DNA of 64,000 nucleotides from Asterella californica (lineage: Eukaryota; Streptophyta; Marchantiopsida; Marchantiales; Aytoniaceae). Positions 12,421 through 23,099 of the stretch are shown piece after piece. The notes beneath the pieces were generated by a model that was given only the letters and a program-made list of their open reading frames with translations, made no database searches and had not been told where the DNA came from. The stretch is from NCBI GenBank assembly GCA_036924285.1, contig JAYKYS010000001.1, positions 40,051,501 to 40,115,500 on the forward strand. The letters are read 5' to 3'. Every line of letters starts with the position of its first letter. Positions within the stretch are counted from its first letter, which is position 1. The translations under genes and the position numbers were made by a program.

Positions 12421-13010
12421 TGGCGTTCAATGCTCGTACACAACAAGCGACTTTTACTACTAATGGTCCAACTGACATTCTTCAGTAAGTTCTCTGATCA
12501 TTTTGTACAGAGTTTTGTTCATTTGATTCAGTGTCTTATTTCTTGTCATGTATGTATGTTAAACAATTGATTGAGTGGGATGCGAAAGAGAGATCTTCAT
12601 GAAATTTGTTGGGTTGGGTTGTGAGGGAGGGGAGAAAGGGGGGAGGACCACCTTTGTCCTCAACTGATGAGGCACTCATGTTCAATTTCTAACAAAGGTT
12701 TTAGGCCGATTCTCATTTCTGGAGACCTAATGTCATTGTCTTAAAGTTCAAGAAGAACATCGATAATCTACCAAAATGTGCGTACATAATTCATATTAGG
12801 AGACTGATACTGGTTCCTTGTTATGTTCTTGCGAAGAGTAGAAGTAAGCATAAACAAGCAAATCGAATGTCATCAAATGTGAAACACAAGTTACACCTCT
12901 GAATTTTGATCCGAGTAACTTATCATCGAGTTTATTTTTGTCTATGTCATTTACATTCACAATGTATTGAATCTACACGATGTTTCTTAAGATAAGCCGT
13001 CTTGGAAAGA
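12421..13010. other. No gene seen
   Basis: AT-rich DNA with only short ORFs. A G-rich tract lies near 12620-12650. Probably the 3' flank of the MULE remnant. Confidence 0.5.
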
Positions 13011-13668
13011 CTAGTGCACAAAGCTATTACTCCCGAGACTACCCATCTCGCAAAGACTGGTGCACAGAGCACTAGCAGTCGCTGCATGATAATTCATCAG
13101 CATTATGAAATTCTCCAAAATAGAGAACTCGCTCTCTGTCGGTGAAAATGGATCATCAGCATAGCACAACTCATCTAGTTTTTCCATTTCTCTTTCGTGA
13201 GCACCTTCAACCACAAGTAAATTGTCGTGCAAGACTAGTCAATTTGCTGCTCAATCACGGAATGAAACCAGTGAAAGATTCATTCTCTTCAGATAGCTTG
13301 TCTTTCACAGCTTGCTCTAAGCAAGCAGGGGAGTTCAGTTTGGTCTGCAAAACCTAACACCCCGGCAACGGTTTTGTAAACTTGATACCTCTGCCGCTTG
13401 GGATGGTCCTCTGAAAAAGCAGCTGCAAGTGCATCAAGTAGCTCATGATTCTTATCTAGAACAACTTTCAGATTTTCCATGGCTGCAACTTCAGCTGCAG
13501 TCTTTGCATAGCGGGAAACCACTCTCCAAACTCATCCTCGCTAACATGAACTTCTCGTGATTTTAGTGTCCCATCCATCACAACACAGTACTCTCCAACC
13601 TCATCGAATGTCACCCGGCTCTCTTTTTCCGTGTGTGGCATCTCGTTATATAGCCCTACATCCTCCAA
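13011..13668 (-). pseudogene. Unidentified broken protein-coding fragment
   Basis: Three minus-strand segments read one after another with protein-like composition: 13668-13468 (MEDVGLYNEMPHTEKES, then FDEVGEYCVVMDG), 13522-13289 (AMENLKVVLDKNHELLDAL, then EDHPKRQRYQVYKTVAGVLG) and 13232-13011 (EMEKLDELCYADDPFSPTE, then MLMNYHAATASALC). Each junction requires a frame change, and a TGA follows a possible continuation in the middle. I do not recognise the family. The composition suggests a former cytoplasmic or nuclear host protein rather than a transposase. An intron at either junction is possible but I could not fit one cleanly. Confidence 0.35.
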
Positions 13669-13699
13669 GTATCATATTTCAACCCAAGAATACAACAAG

Positions 13700-14480
13700 A
13701 ATAAGCTTCGGATGGCTTTTGCAAATGTGCATATGTACTACAAAAAATACTAAAGAGACATCTCATTGAATATGCTAAAGAAAAGATGGGATAAGAAGAT
13801 CAAAGAAGACAGAGAAAAGACAATATATCTCGCAGGAACTGCAGAATCTTAGAAAGAAGTGCAATTCGTCTGGCTGGTTGTGCATGAAAAACTCTTTCTG
13901 CGCATGCAAATGGCTAAGTCTTCCAAGAACGAGCGGAAAGTAAGAGGCAAAGAAACCAACAGAAGTTTAATAAAAAGGAGCTACAAGCAGCATTATAGAT
14001 ATAGAGCAATAACCAAAAGAATTAATCAGAACTTGAGCGAGAGCGTTTTATCATGCCAAAACATGAGATCGAAGAGAAATCTAAGTTATATTGTGAGAAA
14101 ATCAAGAACGTGACAGTCAGCGTAGCAAGAAACGAGCAAGAGCACAGCAGTGTTCGTGTGCAAACGAGAGCAGCAGTAGTCTTCATGTGCGAGCGAGAGC
14201 AGCAGGAGAGAGCAAAAACACATAGCAGAAAATCAACGAGAGCGAGGACGCGGAAAAACGAAAGAGCTCTTACGTGAGACAGGAAACAAGAGAAGGATGC
14301 AGCAGAAATGATAGAACGAGACGGCTGTAGGGAGGCGAGAGACTGGAGGCGGCTGTAGCCACTGCAACTTGCCAGGACCCCAGACTGGCAATGCAGCCCA
14401 CGTGACACAGACCTGCCACCTGCTCGCTGCCTCCGGGGCAAATAACAAGCTTAAAGAAAAATTCCCGCTCTCTTTTATAT
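13700..14480. other. No confident gene
   Basis: Short overlapping ORFs on both strands (for example 14022-14441 minus) come from a purine-rich tract at 14030-14290 and show no recognisable domain. Nothing supported. Confidence 0.4.
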
Positions 14481-14490
14481 CAGGAGCGAG

Positions 14491-14621
14491 AGTTTAACTT
14501 TGACATCTCCTAATTCATCACCAAGTCAGGAGTGTTTGGAAAAGTTTGACACCCTTATTGTAACGATGTAACTCTGAAACATAGAACCTCTACATTGCAG
14601 CTGACTGTTGTACGCGGGCAC
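14491..14621. repeat. Dispersed repeat copy A
   Basis: From AGTTTAACTTTGACATCTCC to TGTACGCGGGCAC this stretch matches 41220-41353 at roughly 80-85% by eye. Shared blocks include AAGTCAGGAGTGTTTG and GTAGAACCTCTACA-like sequence. Both copies are in the same orientation. Probably fragments of one transposon or a solo LTR edge. Confidence 0.75.
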
Positions 14622-14639
14622 TTTAATCAAGATCTCTTG

Positions 14640-15920
14640 ATTATGAATATATTTATTGCAAAATCCATAAGAGAACAATCTTCCATATTTCCATCTCAAG
14701 AATATTATAACTATAAAATTATAATGTAACCTTCTAAGAAAAAAATTAAAAATATAAATTAAAACTCTTTGCATATTTTTCTCTTCTGAACTTGGAAAAA
14801 ATGGATATGCAAAGAAATCTGGACTATCGTAACTAGACTCTGTAGTCTGGATCCATGAAATGACGCCTGGCATTTTTCTAAAGGTACTTTCTTGATCACC
14901 TTAAGAGGATGTTATTCTTTTCCTGAAATACTAACTCAAAAAACTAATTCTATAAAATTACAAAAAGAAAAAGAAATTCCAAAAAAACAACTTTTGTTCT
15001 TATAAAACTATTCTTAAAACAATATTAGATAGATATCATCTTTCTTGAATTGTCTTCACAAGTTTCTGTTCTCTGTTTGCTCCACATCTTGAACTATGTT
15101 TGTGAATTATTTGCATGCCAGTGAATTTCTACTCTTCTTTCGAAATATCGCACATAATAGTAAAGATGACTTCTCACGGTCTCTTTATTCATTTTTTTCC
15201 TAAAACTCACATCTCAAGTTGCATGCATATTTTACCCCAATGTAATTCAGACCATTATTAATATCCACAACCTCGAGATCAAGAAGGAATTCAAAAGACA
15301 ATGCCTCCGTTAACCACTATTAGTATCCGCGACCTCGGGATCAGAAAAGAGTTCAAAGGACAATGTCTCCGTTTGAAAAACGCCCCAACTTACGAACAAC
15401 GAGACTGAAAGTACTAACTAAACTCAAGAAAACTGTCTAAAATAAACACTAAAAATAAACCTTTATATAAATAAATTTTTATACTATTTTATTTTTTTGC
15501 TGTCTTTTAGCGAGAGAACTAGAAAAAAATTAATAGTAATGTAACGAAAATATTCACAATGGTTGATGGAGACATAATGACAATAAAAATTGATTTAGTA
15601 CGATACTCTACTGCAAAAACTGCACAAGAAGTTTTTACACAAAAAAAAACAAAATACATATACTCAAATTTAACAAACAAAACAATGCATGTTTAAATTT
15701 AACGTATCAAATTTAAACGCATACGCCTCACAACAGGTAAATTTCCTTCCCCACGGCCTTGTACATTGATCGTCAAAAGGACGCATGTATTAATATATAT
15801 CACCCGCACCAGCTTCCGCTTGACGTAAAAATATGGTGCGTACTTGCTCTTCGAGAAAGATGACAATGAAGACACCGAAACTATCTCGTCGGATAATCTT
15901 CAGATTTCTGTTCCTGCGAC
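14640..15920. other. AT-rich intergenic DNA with one short tandem duplication
   Basis: No gene seen. A direct duplication with about 64-bp period lies at 15252-15377. Each copy runs from CCA(T/C)TATTA(A/G)TATCC through ACCTCG(A/G)GATCA to ACAATG(C/T)CTCCGTT. Confidence 0.6.
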
Positions 15921-15923
15921 CCG

Positions 15924-16259
15924 TCACGCTTGTGACGATTCTATCTTAGAGGAGAGGTTTCCTTTCGACTTGTTTTGAAGCAGCTTGTTCTGATCACTAT
16001 CAGTTTCAAAGCCAAGTAGATCGGTTTCATCCACTATGTTCGTGAAGACGTCCAATCGTCTGTTTTTTGATTTGGATATAAACACTTTCTTTACCCATCT
16101 GATGTTGTTGCGAAGAGCGGCGAGAGCTAAACATACCGTCGCTGCACAGCATGCGGTCAGTACACGAAGAGTTTGAATGCCCAAACTACTGGAAATGTCC
16201 GTGACCGTCAACTGCACAGGAAGAGACTTGACGTGTGTTACTGGCCACATTTGTGTCAC
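15924..16259 (-). CDS. Small ORF with a hydrophobic segment, unidentified
   Basis: A 111-residue ORF. Its middle (TLRVLTACCAATVCLALAAL) is hydrophobic and could be a membrane segment. A basic stretch (WVKKVFISKSKNRR) and an acidic, polar tail follow. I recognise no family, and no splice context or promoter supports expression. It may be a random ORF. Confidence 0.2.
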   Translation of the reverse strand: MTQMWPVTHVKSLPVQLTVTDISSSLGIQTLRVLTACCAATVCLALAALRNNIRWVKKVFISKSKNRRLDVFTNIVDETDLLGFETDSDQNKLLQNKSKGNLSSKIESSQA

Positions 16260-18030
16260 TTTCTACAGCATGACTGCAGCAGTGGATTGCTATCTATTGA
16301 GAGGGACTGAACTTTGCTGCATCTACATGTACAAGGTGTGATTTCTCTTCAAGCTACCAGCACTGTACATGTAAAACAACGACTCATGGTCATTTTGGGA
16401 TGGAAGGATGTTGAGAGACATGTTAGTGGAGAAGTTTGTGTCAAGCTCCTCAATAACAGAGGACTCCATATCTTCGTCAGAATGATCGGATACTGTACGT
16501 AGGACAAAGACGAACTGCATCACCAATTGGTCATGAAAAATATCTCCAACGCTATGTTAGAGGACGGTCAAGATTTATTTACTCTGCTCGGCTATGATAT
16601 GAAGAACCCGATGGAGCTCAACTATACCAGTATCCTCCAACGTGTTTTGCAGTTTAATAAGTATTGCAGCAGACATCGGTTAGGTATGACTCCACGAATA
16701 TGTCTCAGATCTATAATACACTCCGATAAGTATACACCGTCTTGCAAGTGACTCATGACGTGCGGTATACAGAAAGCGCGTAGCGACTCATTGTCGAAAG
16801 CTATCATTCAACCAGAAATTGTTACGATTACAGATATTAGACAATATTTTTTTGCTCAGACACGTGCACGCTATTTCACTGCCGAGCAAACAGATGCTAA
16901 TATTATCCAGAAAAAGGAATACATACTTGCAATATCTCCAACAGTCAAGGAAGCAAAACTGTGTCTAATCTCCAAGACGTGGACGTATGTAGCACTTTTT
17001 ATAAGAACTTGCCAACCAGCAGAGGTTTTACCGATTACGTCGAAATATTTTCTTTATGTCATTCTTCGTTGTCTTCTCTAAACCATGTAACCATACAGTG
17101 CGAGTGCACTTTCTGCTTCTTGTAAGTACCACGGCCGCCGAACTGAACAACAACGACCGCAGAGGCACTACAACTGTTATAGCCTGTCCAACTGTCTCGT
17201 AAACTAAAGTTTTCAGTTACCTTTCCCGCATTTTCTTCTCGATGTCTTGGACCTTCATCTGTACAAAGACCGATAAAGATAACCAACATAAATAACGATC
17301 AAGGAAGCATACAGATGAACACCACGACATATACGTAAGACCGAGCGATACACTCACCTTTCCTCGGACATACTCGCACATGTCTTTTACCCCTAAAATC
17401 AATAAAATTATTGCCGGCTCCGCTAGTCTTTTACCTACGTTATCCTTTTTCGTTTTGAAGGATGTCTCGCCCGTTTTATTTCTAGCTGATGCATCTTTAT
17501 CAGATCGCTCCTTGCAAATGTGCGTTATACAACAATAACGCCCCTTTTGTTTTTCTAGCTGGCAACGATATGATCAGCCCAAGCACGTATGAAATTTGCA
17601 CCTTGCTGCCACAGGGAAACTAAAGAAAAACATGCAGTAACAACACCAAAAAAATTATTCCCCTGCACGACAAACTGAACTGTACGACAGGAGAATATAA
17701 GAGATATACGCACAACTACGGGGGAGTAAGTGAAGTTAATATATATACATGTAACTACGGAGGAGTCATGTCTCATGCGTTGCTGGGAGGATAGTTCCGG
17801 GGAATCAATTCTCAAACTGCGCCGTTTCCAAAGAAAAGTAATTAATGTTCAAACGCTTCTCGCAGGAACGGTTATAACATTAATTAACGTACACTCATGT
17901 ACACTTCAAACTGTACATGAGGTGAATACTATCCTACAGACAAGTCAATATGCATGCTTAAAAAAATGTACTCCCACCAGACATGCTTGAAAAATGTACA
18001 TCTCCATACATAAATAATCCATCTCCATAC
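16260..18030. other. No confident gene
   Basis: Only short ORFs in all six frames, none with a recognisable motif. Probably transposon-derived or intergenic. Confidence 0.4.
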
Positions 18031-18089
18031 TCTTCATAATCTTGAATAAGATGATGATCCTACATGGTCCCGTGCCTCCTTAGATACAT

Positions 18090-20230
18090 CCACCAATGAC
18101 ATGAAAGAACACTTCTTGACTTTTGGAGCAATCTGTAGTTTGAAAATTTTGAACAGGACATCTCGTTTTCCTAGCTCTAACATGAAAACATACGTCTGTA
18201 CCTCTAGATCAAGCATAGTAGACTACCTCCTCTCCTCATCTCTTGATAGTTCACTCATTTCAGCATTTGAAATTTTGGATCTACAACCTGAATCTGATCA
18301 CACTCCTCTACTGTTCTCACTATCCTTGTCTAGCTCATTTGCATCTTACAAGTTGAAAGGTTTTGATGAGAGCAACACTACCTCTAGACTTCGGCTTGAT
18401 CACCGGAAAAGACATCTTATCAAATTGCTCTAGAGAATTTGACATCTATTACACAGTGGAGCCACAATCTTGACCAACGAGATACACAACTGACGGATGT
18501 CTTGAAGAAAATTGCAACTCGGTTTTTCTCTCAACACTCAAGCAGAAAGCTCAAAGGTAACTCTTGCAATGGCTGGTTTGATGAAGAGTGCAAACTTGCT
18601 CGGTTAAAGGTTCTAGACAAGGCTTGTGACTTGGAAGCAACAACCTTGTATAAGCAGTTGATCAACCGTAAGAAGAGAGCTTTCTTGAGAAAGAAAGGCT
18701 TGGAACTTGCTTTTGATTTTCAAAAGAATCCCAAAGCTTTTTGGAGACGTTTAGCATCTCGTCCAAGTTCACCAAGTCTTGATCCTTTAGCTTTGATGTC
18801 CTACGTTGAGCAACTTTACTTCTCTCTACATACACCATGTATGCCACAAAGTGAAAGACTACCGCAGACTTTTTCAATGGACGAAGTACGACATCAGCTC
18901 AGTAGGCTTGCAAATGAAAAATCTGAAGATCTAGAAGGACTTTTTGCAGAGCTACTACAATGGGAGGTGATTCTCTCATTCCTATACTTACCAAGCTTCT
19001 GAATGATGTTGTTGTACGTGGTTTCTCTAAGAGTTGGTTCATGCGCAAAGTGATTCTCATCCACAAGTCGGACAAAAAGGATGATGTTACCAACTATAGA
19101 ACTATCATAGTGGGCAACATCTTTGCCAAGTTGTTGGGAGCTTGCTAGAGAGAAAACTCAACGTTTGGACAAAAGGATCCAATGTGAGAGCTCGTTCACA
19201 AGCAGGTTTTCGTCCTATCTTTAGCACCATTGATCATATCCTTTGTCTTCGTGTTGCTTGGGAGAAGTCAAAAAGAAATGATAAATCTCTCTATGCTACT
19301 TTTATCGATTACACAAAAGCTTTGATAGGGTGCATAGGAAGCTCTTATGGGACAGACTTGTTACCATTGGTGTTCCTAAAGACATGATGGCAGCGATTTC
19401 TAAACTCTATGACCGAGTTTATGTGAAGCTTACCTCGACACAATCAAAAGAGATCTTTAGCACTATTGGAGTCATTCAAGGTTGTCTTCTCTCCCTTACT
19501 CTGTTTGGTATCTTCATTGATGACGTGGAGAGATGTCTTGCTGAATTTGGAGGAGAAGGTGTGAAGTTGAGAATCTATATCATTCAAGCATTAATTTATG
19601 CTGATGATATCATTCTTCTATCACGTGATCCTTTGAGTTTACAACGACATGTGGATGCTCTTGAGGTCTTTTGCAACAACATGCAGATGGAAGTGAACCT
19701 TTCGAAGTCCAAGGTGATGGTGGGTTCAAAAGTCCGTCATTCTTTTCTCTACAAGGACTAAGTTTTACAACAAGTGGAGAGTTACAAGTACTTGGGCATT
19801 GACTTCTCTCATAACTACAGTTGGGCTTTGTGCATTCATAAGAGAGTTGAAACTGATTACAAAGATTTGTACTCTCTTTTGAATCGTTGTCGACATGTTC
19901 ATCTCTTAGCATGAGACTTGAGAAAGTTTCTCTTCAGGAGTTTGGTTTTATCTGTGATATTTTATGGTGTTCAAGTGTGGAGACCTGGTGCAAAAAAAAA
20001 AACTTGAGAAAGTATTGAGAAAGTTCAAAAAATGTTCTTACAAAAAATGTTCTTACAAGTGAAACTTGACGTAAGATGTCAAACATCATATGCTATGCTC
20101 CTTGCTGAATCTGGTTGCTTTTACAAAAAAAACAGAATTATCATTTATGTCTCAAGAGTGAGATCCTTTAGAAAAACGAGATTACCTTGTAAAACTCTAA
20201 GAACTACATTCTCATTTGGTGACTTGGTGT
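18090..20230 (+). pseudogene. Non-LTR retrotransposon (LINE): endonuclease end plus reverse transcriptase, decayed
   Basis: 18101-18433 resembles the C-terminal end of an APE endonuclease (SSIVDYLLSSS, then LQPESDHTPLLFSL). 18439-19002 is the linker (CNGWFDEECKLARL, FWRRLASRPSS). RT follows in pieces: GGDSLIPILTKLLNDV, IFAKLLGAC, ARSQAGFRPIFSTIDHI, a LIYADDIILL block with the catalytic YADD at 19597-19608, and a thumb/C-terminal region (VESYKYLGIDFSHNYSW). Residues typical of LINE C-termini can still be read to about 20200. The frame changes at least four times (near 18435, 18960, 19140 and 19330), so it is dead. The order endonuclease, RT on one strand is that of an L1-like plant LINE. Confidence 0.85.
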
Positions 20231-20384
20231 GAAAAATAATTTTTGAACGTGATTTTGACATTCCAACCGGCCCGAGGCGCTGTTTGAGCTGAAGGCATAT
20301 TGGCCCCCTCCTCGATACGATTCGTAAGAGACAGCCGTATGCGGAACGAAATTTATTTTACGAATCGCAACAGACAAATACAAT

Positions 20385-20660
20385 CACGCTCCACTTTTTA
20401 CCAAATTTATAATCCATGTCTTAATACCACAAGTCCACGGTTCTCTTTGTACCAAAGCATTTATGATTCATGTAATCACGCTCCACTTTTTACCAAATTT
20501 ATAATCCATGTCTTTATACCACAAGTCCACGGTTCTCTTTGTACCAAAGCATTTATGATTCATGTAATCACGCTCCACTTTTTACCAAATTTATAATCCA
20601 TGTCTTTATACCACAAGTCCACGGTTCTCTTTGTACCAAAGCATTTATGATTCATGTCTT
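20385..20660. repeat. 92-bp tandem repeat, three copies
   Basis: Units start at 20385, 20477 and 20569 with CACGCTCCACTTTTTACC and are almost identical. The third unit runs on into a partial fourth (TTTATGATTCATGTCTTTCTACC). The repeated ORFs here are only the translation of the repeat. Confidence 0.93.
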
Positions 20661-20701
20661 TCTACCACAAGTCCACGGCTCGCTACATCAAATGCAATCA
20701 C

Positions 20702-20959
20702 GCTGCTTTCTACAACAAAAGTAATATCGATCGGAAGCGTAACTACATTTACCACCAAGTTTACGCTAAGAAGCGTAACAACACGTAGACTAATTCACCA
20801 AACCCGTATAAATGTCCAAGTCTAATGGCTGCTGCTTTCTACAACAAAAGTAATATCGATCGGAAGCGTAACTACATTTACCACCAAGTTTACGCTAAGA
20901 AGCGTAACAACACGTAGACTAATTCACCAAACCCGTATAAATGTCCAAGTCTAATGGCT
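20702..20959. repeat. 129-bp tandem duplication
   Basis: GCTGCTTTCTACAACAAAAG at 20702 recurs at 20831. The whole unit, including TCGATCGGAAGCGTAAC and ACCCGTATAAATGTCC, is repeated essentially without change. It directly follows the 92-bp array. Confidence 0.92.
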
Positions 20960-21474
20960 GCTTTACACCTCAAAACATGCACTATCGTGACATACCGTCA
21001 TTACTCTATTGCGCTTGCAGAAACACATACGACACTCGTACAGACACACCGTACACGTTCCCTGAGTGACATTTATGTACATCTCCAGCCTACTACATTT
21101 CCCCTGAGTCCTTGTCAACCACAGTCGAAGCTTGGAAACGGCGTGAAGACGGGGACCACAGAGCTGCATCGCAACCCACACATGCAGCACTGGACGAACT
21201 TCGCGGTTTCTAACAAAGCGAAATCCACAACCGCAACGTGGGAAAAGCAACCACAGGACGAGAAAACAAGAGCCGCGAACCGACACCCGAAGGATCAGTC
21301 ACTTCATCCTTCAAAGAACTTTTGAAGGCTGAAGAGATTGTGTGTACGAACACGCACTCGATTCATCCGCCTGGCATTTAGCTGAAACGATCAGCACTGC
21401 TCCAAGGCAGATCGCATGCGGCGGCGATGGTCACCACCAGAAGGTGAAGTACTTTGCTATGACTCCTTGCTCCT
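20960..21474. other. 3' flank of the lysozyme gene
   Basis: Contains overlapping ORFs on both strands without a recognisable domain. It lies downstream of the minus-strand lysozyme stop codon and may include its 3' UTR. Confidence 0.4.
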
Positions 21475-22404
21475 TTAGCAGCCTTGTTTAATAAGATCTA
21501 AGTTGTCATCGCATCGCTTCTTATTTTCCTGTTGCGAACACCAATCCGTCTTTCCCAATTCATGCGCGGCAGACTTGTATTCTTTCAGAGCAGCCTTCAC
21601 AATAAACCTCCGCAAATCCTCCTGAGGAAAGTCATCAGCAGCTGCAAACAAGGAGACAAGTAAGCACGCAACGTAAGCAGACTTGATGAGTACTTCACCT
21701 CCTTCAGGATGTTGCTAGAAGGCTTCAACAGGAGGCAAGAGAAAAGGAAATAGGGACTTACAACCAGCTGAATGCTGGATATCCGCGAAGACGGCTTGCA
21801 TGGAGCAGCAGAAGTCATCCAAAGGTTTCACATTCTTCGAAGCCCTGTTCAGAGCCCGTTTCGCATCAAGAAGCAGTAACCCCGAGATCTGCAGATCGTT
21901 CAAACAGCTCTTTCCGTTGTACACGTTGTCGTAATCTGCCAGCGCTGCCGACAGCTCTGACTTCCTTGTTTCCACATCGTCGTCCAAGTTGTAACCAACA
22001 CCGACTGCACGGTACCCGCCTTCATGGTCGTAAGCGCATTTGTGACGTCCCTCATGCTCCTCCAGGAGCTGCGTCACGTCTGGAACGCAGAGAATTCCAC
22101 ACCATGCCCTGCAGTGCAATAATCCATGCATTGACACTTCATCCAGATAGTTTTCAGCTTACATATATGAAGATGTTGGTGTAGTTGATGCGGACGAAAA
22201 AATAAAGCACATCAACAGTTGTAAGGACCAGCCACCACACTCATCGTTTCACCAATAACTTCACCTTCGGCTAAAGAACAGACGGACTTCGTGATGTCTT
22301 TCGATTGGTTGACGTATACGACCACTGCGTGCTGCAATCACCTGGGAAGAGAAGACAAGCACCACGGCCAGCACCACGAGTATGACGACCTGAACTCGTG
22401 CCAT
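21475..22404 (-). CDS. Secreted T4/GH24-type lysozyme-like protein
   Basis: Three exons (22404-22265, 22108-21762, 21641-21475) join with GT/AG introns of 156 and 120 bp to a 217-residue protein; the 654-nt coding sequence closes exactly. Exon 1 encodes a signal peptide (MARVQVVILVVLAVVLVF, likely cleavage after VIAA). Exon 2 holds the T4-lysozyme signature: EEHEG with Glu66 as the predicted catalytic acid, then Tyr73 and GVGYNL, with the same spacing as T4 lysozyme from its Glu11 to Gly30. Exon 3 (ALKEYKSAAHELGKTDW) fits the C-terminal helices. The T4 Asp20 position is His75 (Asp74 is adjacent) and Thr26 is Ala81, so activity is uncertain. Nine cysteines suggest an extracellular, disulphide-stabilised enzyme. 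Known family role: cleavage of the peptidoglycan glycan chain. An antibacterial role here is inference. Confidence 0.8.
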
Positions 22405-22795
22405 CTTCGGTACTCCTTTGCCAACTGTCACTGTCAATCAAACTGCAACAAAATTCCAACGAAATCCATGATCGAGCAGCCTGAACCTCCAGTTGTCTGC
22501 ATGCTGTGAAGAAATTTTAACTGCCTTCGAAACTTTCTCATACTAACAACTGAAACGGAGAATATGCCGCCAGACTCCACGCTCTTCCCAACGACTTAAG
22601 GGCGGACTACTTATGGTGAGCAACAAGCTAGTTCAGAAAAGTCTTACAGCTCTATAAGAAAACCATACTACAATAACGAACGCGCTGAAAATGAAGGATG
22701 CTTTCTTGACCACAGTGAAGAGCTAAAACAACCTGAGCTTACTCGCGTAATTCAATGAGTTTCCTGATCATTCCCGCCGCTTCACAGAATGCACG

Positions 22796-23029
22796 TTGTT
22801 CCTGTTCTTTATACATCATCTCTGGCTAAGACAGTCCATGTCACTGGCGAAACCAGATCTGACCAGGATATACAAATTAAGAATCGACGAGAATTGCGGT
22901 TTCAGACGTGGCATTCCAGCTCCGCCAGACGTCGCGGTGTGTTACGGACAAGAACGTTCTGGAGATTGTTGCACCTCCAGCCAGGTATCCAACGAAGTGG
23001 TCCAGATACGTGTAAAACATGCCTACTGA
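22796..23029 (+). CDS. Small Cys-rich ORF, unidentified
   Basis: A 77-residue ORF with a cysteine-containing second half (ENCGFRRGIPAPPDVAVCYG, then SGDCCTSSQ). In the +1 frame downstream (about 23031-23129) a further protein-like run starts VDKLRRLLID. A shift or short intron between the two would be needed. It could be the remains of a small secreted protein gene divergent from the lysozyme, or chance. I recognise no family. Confidence 0.2.
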   Translation: MFLFFIHHLWLRQSMSLAKPDLTRIYKLRIDENCGFRRGIPAPPDVAVCYGQERSGDCCTSSQVSNEVVQIRVKHAY

Positions 23030-23099
23030 CGTTATTTTTGTTGACAAGCTTCGTCGCCTGCTCATAGACTGCATGAGAGCATCGTCGTTGGAGCTGAAA

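Noticed and set aside
20385..20660. CRISPR-like array of regularly spaced repeats
   Set aside because: The units are contiguous 92-bp tandem repeats without unique spacers, in a plant nuclear context.
20300..20825. Plus-strand ORFs with repeated MIHV / FTKFIIHV phrases, considered as a repeat protein
   Set aside because: They are the translation of a 92-bp tandem repeat, whose length is not a multiple of three, so successive units are in different frames.
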